DNA from: Rhizobacter sp.
GTDB lineage: Bacteria; Pseudomonadota; Gammaproteobacteria; Burkholderiales; Burkholderiaceae_C
DNA length: 58,858 bases
Assembly: GCA_025350965.1 (NCBI GenBank)
Contig: JANXWV010000128.1
Coordinates: 1-58,858, forward strand
Direction of reading: 5' to 3'
The notes below the pieces were generated by a model that made no database searches, was not told where the DNA came from, and was given only the letters and a program-made list of their open reading frames with translations. The position numbers and the translations under genes were made by a program. This document shows positions 56,197 to 58,858 of the stretch, piece by piece (position 1 is the stretch's first letter; every line of letters begins with the position of its first letter).

Positions 56197-57575
56197 GCGG
56201 GCGCTCCCCCGGCCAGCACCTGCACCGCATGCGCTTCGGCGCGCTGCAGTGCGTCTGGCTCGATCACGTCGTCCGGCTTCTCGGCCATGTACTTCAGCAC
56301 CGCGACATAGGCCACGATCAGCGCCAGATAGAGCGTCACGTAGAGGGCGAGACCGAGCGAGATCGTCGCCGAGGGCACGGTGGTCGTCACCACGTCGGCG
56401 GTGCGCAGCAGGCCCGAGACCACAAAGGGCTGGCGGCCGATTTCGGTGACGTACCAGCCGGCCACGGTGGCGACCCAGCCGGAGAAGGTCGTGCCGGCCA
56501 GCACCCACAGCAGCGGCCGAGGCAGGCGTGCAGGCACCCAGCCGGCACGGCGGCCCAGCCACCAGCCAGCCCAGCTGACGGCCAGCATCAGCATGCCCAC
56601 GCCGACCATGACGCGGAAGGCCCAGAACACCGGCGCGACCGGGGGATGAGCGTTCGGAAATTCGTTCAGGCCCTTGATCTCACCGTGGAAGTCGTGCGTC
56701 AGGATGAAGCTCGCCATCTCCGGAATGGCGATCTCGAAGTGGTTGCTGCGCGTGCTGGCGTCGGGCCAGGCGAACAGCAGAAGTGGCACGCCTTTTTGCG
56801 TCTCCCAGATGCCCTCCATCGCCGCGACCTTCTGCGGCTGGTGCTTCAGCGTGTTCAGACCATGCAGGTCGCCGACGAAGATCTGGACCGGGACCAGCAG
56901 TGCCGCGGCGGTGAGCCCCACCCGCAACACCTTCGGTGCCGAGAGCTCGGCCTTGCCGCGCAGCAACTGCCACGCCGACAGCCCAGCGAGCAGGAAGGCA
57001 CAGGTCAGCGCCGAGGCCAGCAGCTTGTGCGCAAAACGGTAGGGGAACGAGGGGTTGAAGATGACTTCGGCCCAGCTCTTGACGTGGAACACTCCGTCGA
57101 TGAGCTCGTGCCCGGCCGGGGTCTGCATCCACGAGTTGAGCGCCAGGATCCAGAACGCGCTCAGCGTCGTGCCGAAGGCGACGAAGAAGCTCGCCATCAT
57201 GTGCACACGTTCGCTCACGCGGCCATGGCCGAACAGCATGATGCCGAGGAAGCCGGCCTCCAGGAAGAAGGCCGTCAGCACCTCGTAGCCCAGGAGCGGC
57301 CCGGCGATGTTGCCGGCCTTCTCCATGAAGCCCGGCCAGTTGGTGCCGAACTGGAAACTCATGGTGATGCCGCTCACCACGCCCAGCGCGAACGACAGCG
57401 CAAACACCTTGGTCCAGAAGCGGTAGGCGGTGAGCCAGGCCGTGTCCTGCGTGCGCAGCCAGCGCCAGCGGAAGAACATCAACATCCAGCCGAGTGCGAT
57501 CGTGATCGACGGGAAGAGGATGTGGAAGGTGATGTTGGCCGCGAACTGCATGCGCGACAGGAGCAGGGCATCCAT
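56193..57575 (-). CDS. cioA: Cytochrome bd-type quinol oxidase subunit I (CioA, short Q-loop)
   Basis: 460 residues. It reduces O2 to water with electrons from ubiquinol and tolerates cyanide in characterised members. Features are SRMQFAANITFHILFPSITI (haem ligand His near residue 18), GTNWPGFMEKAGNIAGPLLG, the quinol loop with GDLHGLNTLKHQPQKVAAME (Lys and Glu of the Q-site), and GWYVTEIGRQPFVVSGLLRT (about 379-398). The loop is short, as in the CIO group. The gene starts only 17 bp after the helical protein gene at 57593, so it may share that transcript. Confidence 0.95.
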
Positions 57576-57592
57576 GCTGAAGGTCCTCGTCT

Positions 57593-58288
57593 TCAGCGCT
57601 TGCGTGATCGAGCAGCCGTCGCCTGCGCAGGCGCTCCGACACCCGCTTCCAGGCCCGCCGACAGGCCGATCAGCACGCCGCGTGCCAACGCGGTGTGGTG
57701 CTCGAGCCAGGCTTCGACGCTGCCTTGCGCCAGGGCACGGCCCTCGCGCGATGCGGCCTGCGCGCGGCTGGCGAGTTGCTCCAGCGCGGATGTGGCGCTG
57801 GCGCCGGTGGCGCTGCCCTTCGCCTTGAACGCTTCGAGCACCATGGCCCAGGGCGCCTGCACGGGTTGCGCCGCGTCGGCAGTGGCCTTGTTGACGCTGC
57901 TGAAGAGCACGTCTTCCATCTTCTCGATGTCGGCCAGCGCCTTCTTCACGTGCGTCTGGCTCAGTTTCGCGCCCTGATCGACGAACTGCTCCAGGGCGCG
58001 GCGGTTGGCTTCGACGGCTTTGACCAGCGCCGCATCCATTCCCTCGACCGCGCGCGTCAGCATCGCCTCGACGTCGGGTTGGCCGAGGCCGCTCTTTGCG
58101 GCGCCGGCCGACGCCGCCTGCGTCGTGGCCTTCAGCGCGTCGCGGACGCTCCTGAGCGTGAGTTCGCGGCCCTGCAGCGCGCGCAGCGTGGCGTCCTCCA
58201 CGGCCTTGCGCAGCGCCGCACCGTGCTTGGCCGAGGCCTGCGAGAACTGCTCGATCAAGGCCTCGTGTTCGATTCCGTGTTTGCTCAT
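57593..58288 (-). CDS. Helical phasin-like protein next to phbB (DUF6781-like)
   Basis: 231 residues from ATG 58288 (MSKHGIEHEALIEQFSQASA). The sequence is almost entirely amphipathic helix, Ala-rich, with no signal peptide: KAVEDATLRALQGRELTLRS, VEGMDAALVKAVEANRRALE and HVKKALADIEKMEDVLFSSV. A weakly hydrophobic segment (ALARGVLIGLSAGLEAGVGA) precedes a basic end. This composition and the position 43 bp after acetoacetyl-CoA reductase suggest a polyhydroxybutyrate-granule-associated protein. I associate it with DUF6781 from memory only. It is 17 bp upstream of cioA, an unexpected partner. Confidence 0.65.
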   Translation of the reverse strand: MSKHGIEHEALIEQFSQASAKHGAALRKAVEDATLRALQGRELTLRSVRDALKATTQAASAGAAKSGLGQPDVEAMLTRAVEGMDAALVKAVEANRRALEQFVDQGAKLSQTHVKKALADIEKMEDVLFSSVNKATADAAQPVQAPWAMVLEAFKAKGSATGASATSALEQLASRAQAASREGRALAQGSVEAWLEHHTALARGVLIGLSAGLEAGVGAPAQATAARSRKR

Positions 58289-58331
58289 GGTGTCTCCTTG
58301 CTGGGGTGGGTCTCGGGCTGGCGCTCGGAGC

Positions 58332-58858
58332 TCACTGCATGTGTTGACCGCCGTTGATGGCAATGTTGGCGCCCGTGACGAAGGCCGCTTCTTCCGACGC
58401 CAGGTAAATGATCAACCCGGCAACCTCTTCCGGCTTGCCCAGGCGACCGACCGGGATCTGCGGCAGGATCTTGCTGTCGAGCACTTCCTTCGGAATCGCC
58501 GTCACCATCTTCGTGCCGATGTAGCCGGGCGAGATGGTGTTGACGGTGACGTTCTTCTTCGCCACTTCGAGCGCCAGCGCCTTGGTGAAGCCGTGCACGC
58601 CGGCCTTGGCGGCCGAATAGTTGGTCTGGCCGAACGCGCCCTTGCTGCCGTTGACCGACGACACGTTGATGACGCGGCCCCAGCCACGCTCGACCATGCC
58701 GTCGACCACCTGCTTGCTCATGTTGAACAGGCTGTCGAGGTTGGTGCGCATCACGGCGTCCCAGTTGACCTTGTCCATCTTCTTGAAGGTCATGTCGCGG
58801 GTGATGCCGGCGTTGTTGACCAGCACGTCGACCGTGCCCAATTTGGCGACCACGGCGG
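58332..58858 (-). CDS. phbB: Acetoacetyl-CoA reductase (partial, N-terminus off the window)
   Basis: The C-terminal about 175 residues of an NADPH-dependent short-chain dehydrogenase that makes (R)-3-hydroxybutyryl-CoA for polyhydroxybutyrate. Visible are VDVLVNNAGITRDMTFKKM, the catalytic Ser in INVSSVNGSKGAFGQ, the Tyr-x3-Lys in TNYSAAKAGVHGF, then ISPGYIGTKMV and the PhbB-type end FVTGANIAINGGQHMQ. The Rossmann start with the nucleotide-binding glycines lies beyond 58858. Confidence 0.95.
   Translation of the reverse strand, partial: AVVAKLGTVDVLVNNAGITRDMTFKKMDKVNWDAVMRTNLDSLFNMSKQVVDGMVERGWGRVINVSSVNGSKGAFGQTNYSAAKAGVHGFTKALALEVAKKNVTVNTISPGYIGTKMVTAIPKEVLDSKILPQIPVGRLGKPEEVAGLIIYLASEEAAFVTGANIAINGGQHMQ

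Overview
The window is high-GC chromosomal DNA of a betaproteobacterium, most likely of the order Burkholderiales (Rubrivivax/Leptothrix/Methylibium-like). The gene neighbourhoods support this: IntI with DnaE2, a DUF1800/DUF1501 pair, an isoaspartyl-methyltransferase/rhodanese/TolC run near waaA, a CIO-type bd oxidase, and polyhydroxybutyrate genes. The assignment rests on protein families and codon use, not on a database search.

Left end (1-6517): the edge of a chromosomal integron. Cassette genes on the minus strand (1-214 and 446-1099) are separated by a recognisable attC site (218-331). They abut an attI-like core site (1119-1125), a small platform gene (1221-1625) and a divergent integron integrase gene (1678-3003). 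A near-consensus LexA box (CTG-N10-CAG, 1635-1650) sits in the 52-bp divergent intergenic. The integrase is followed 58 bp later, on the same strand, by the error-prone polymerase gene dnaE2. Both genes carry in-frame hexanucleotide microsatellites. This SOS-linked integrase/mutasome-polymerase arrangement is the most unusual feature of the window.

6.5-33.4 kb: ordinary core genome. It holds yaaA, a prolyl-4-hydroxylase-like oxygenase, a VF530-S9 peptidase fusion, glutathione-dependent formaldehyde dehydrogenase, phosphomannomutase, waaC-waaA (LPS core), DUF1501/DUF1800, pcm-rhodanese-tolC, a TetR-controlled RND efflux pump, uppP, trmB, dacB and a secreted protein of unknown function.

33.4-45 kb: tRNA-Gly(CCC), then a copper/silver-type efflux operon (small metal-associated protein, CusC-, CusB- and CusA-like). 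Converging on it is a run of an EamA transporter with a His-rich tail and a photolyase-like protein of reversed domain order. Next come remnants: a deleted arsH, a decayed second copy of the EamA transporter, a shattered PAS/histidine kinase gene, and a phage-type integrase catalytic domain joined to kinase debris. This reads as a decaying genomic island.

45-58.9 kb: a lactate/2-hydroxyacid module (FadR-type and LysR-type regulators, FAD/Fe-S D-lactate dehydrogenase-like protein, MFS carboxylate transporter), proton-translocating transhydrogenase pntAB, cyanide-insensitive-type quinol oxidase cioAB, a helical phasin-like protein, and the 3' part of acetoacetyl-CoA reductase (phbB/phaB), which runs off the right edge.
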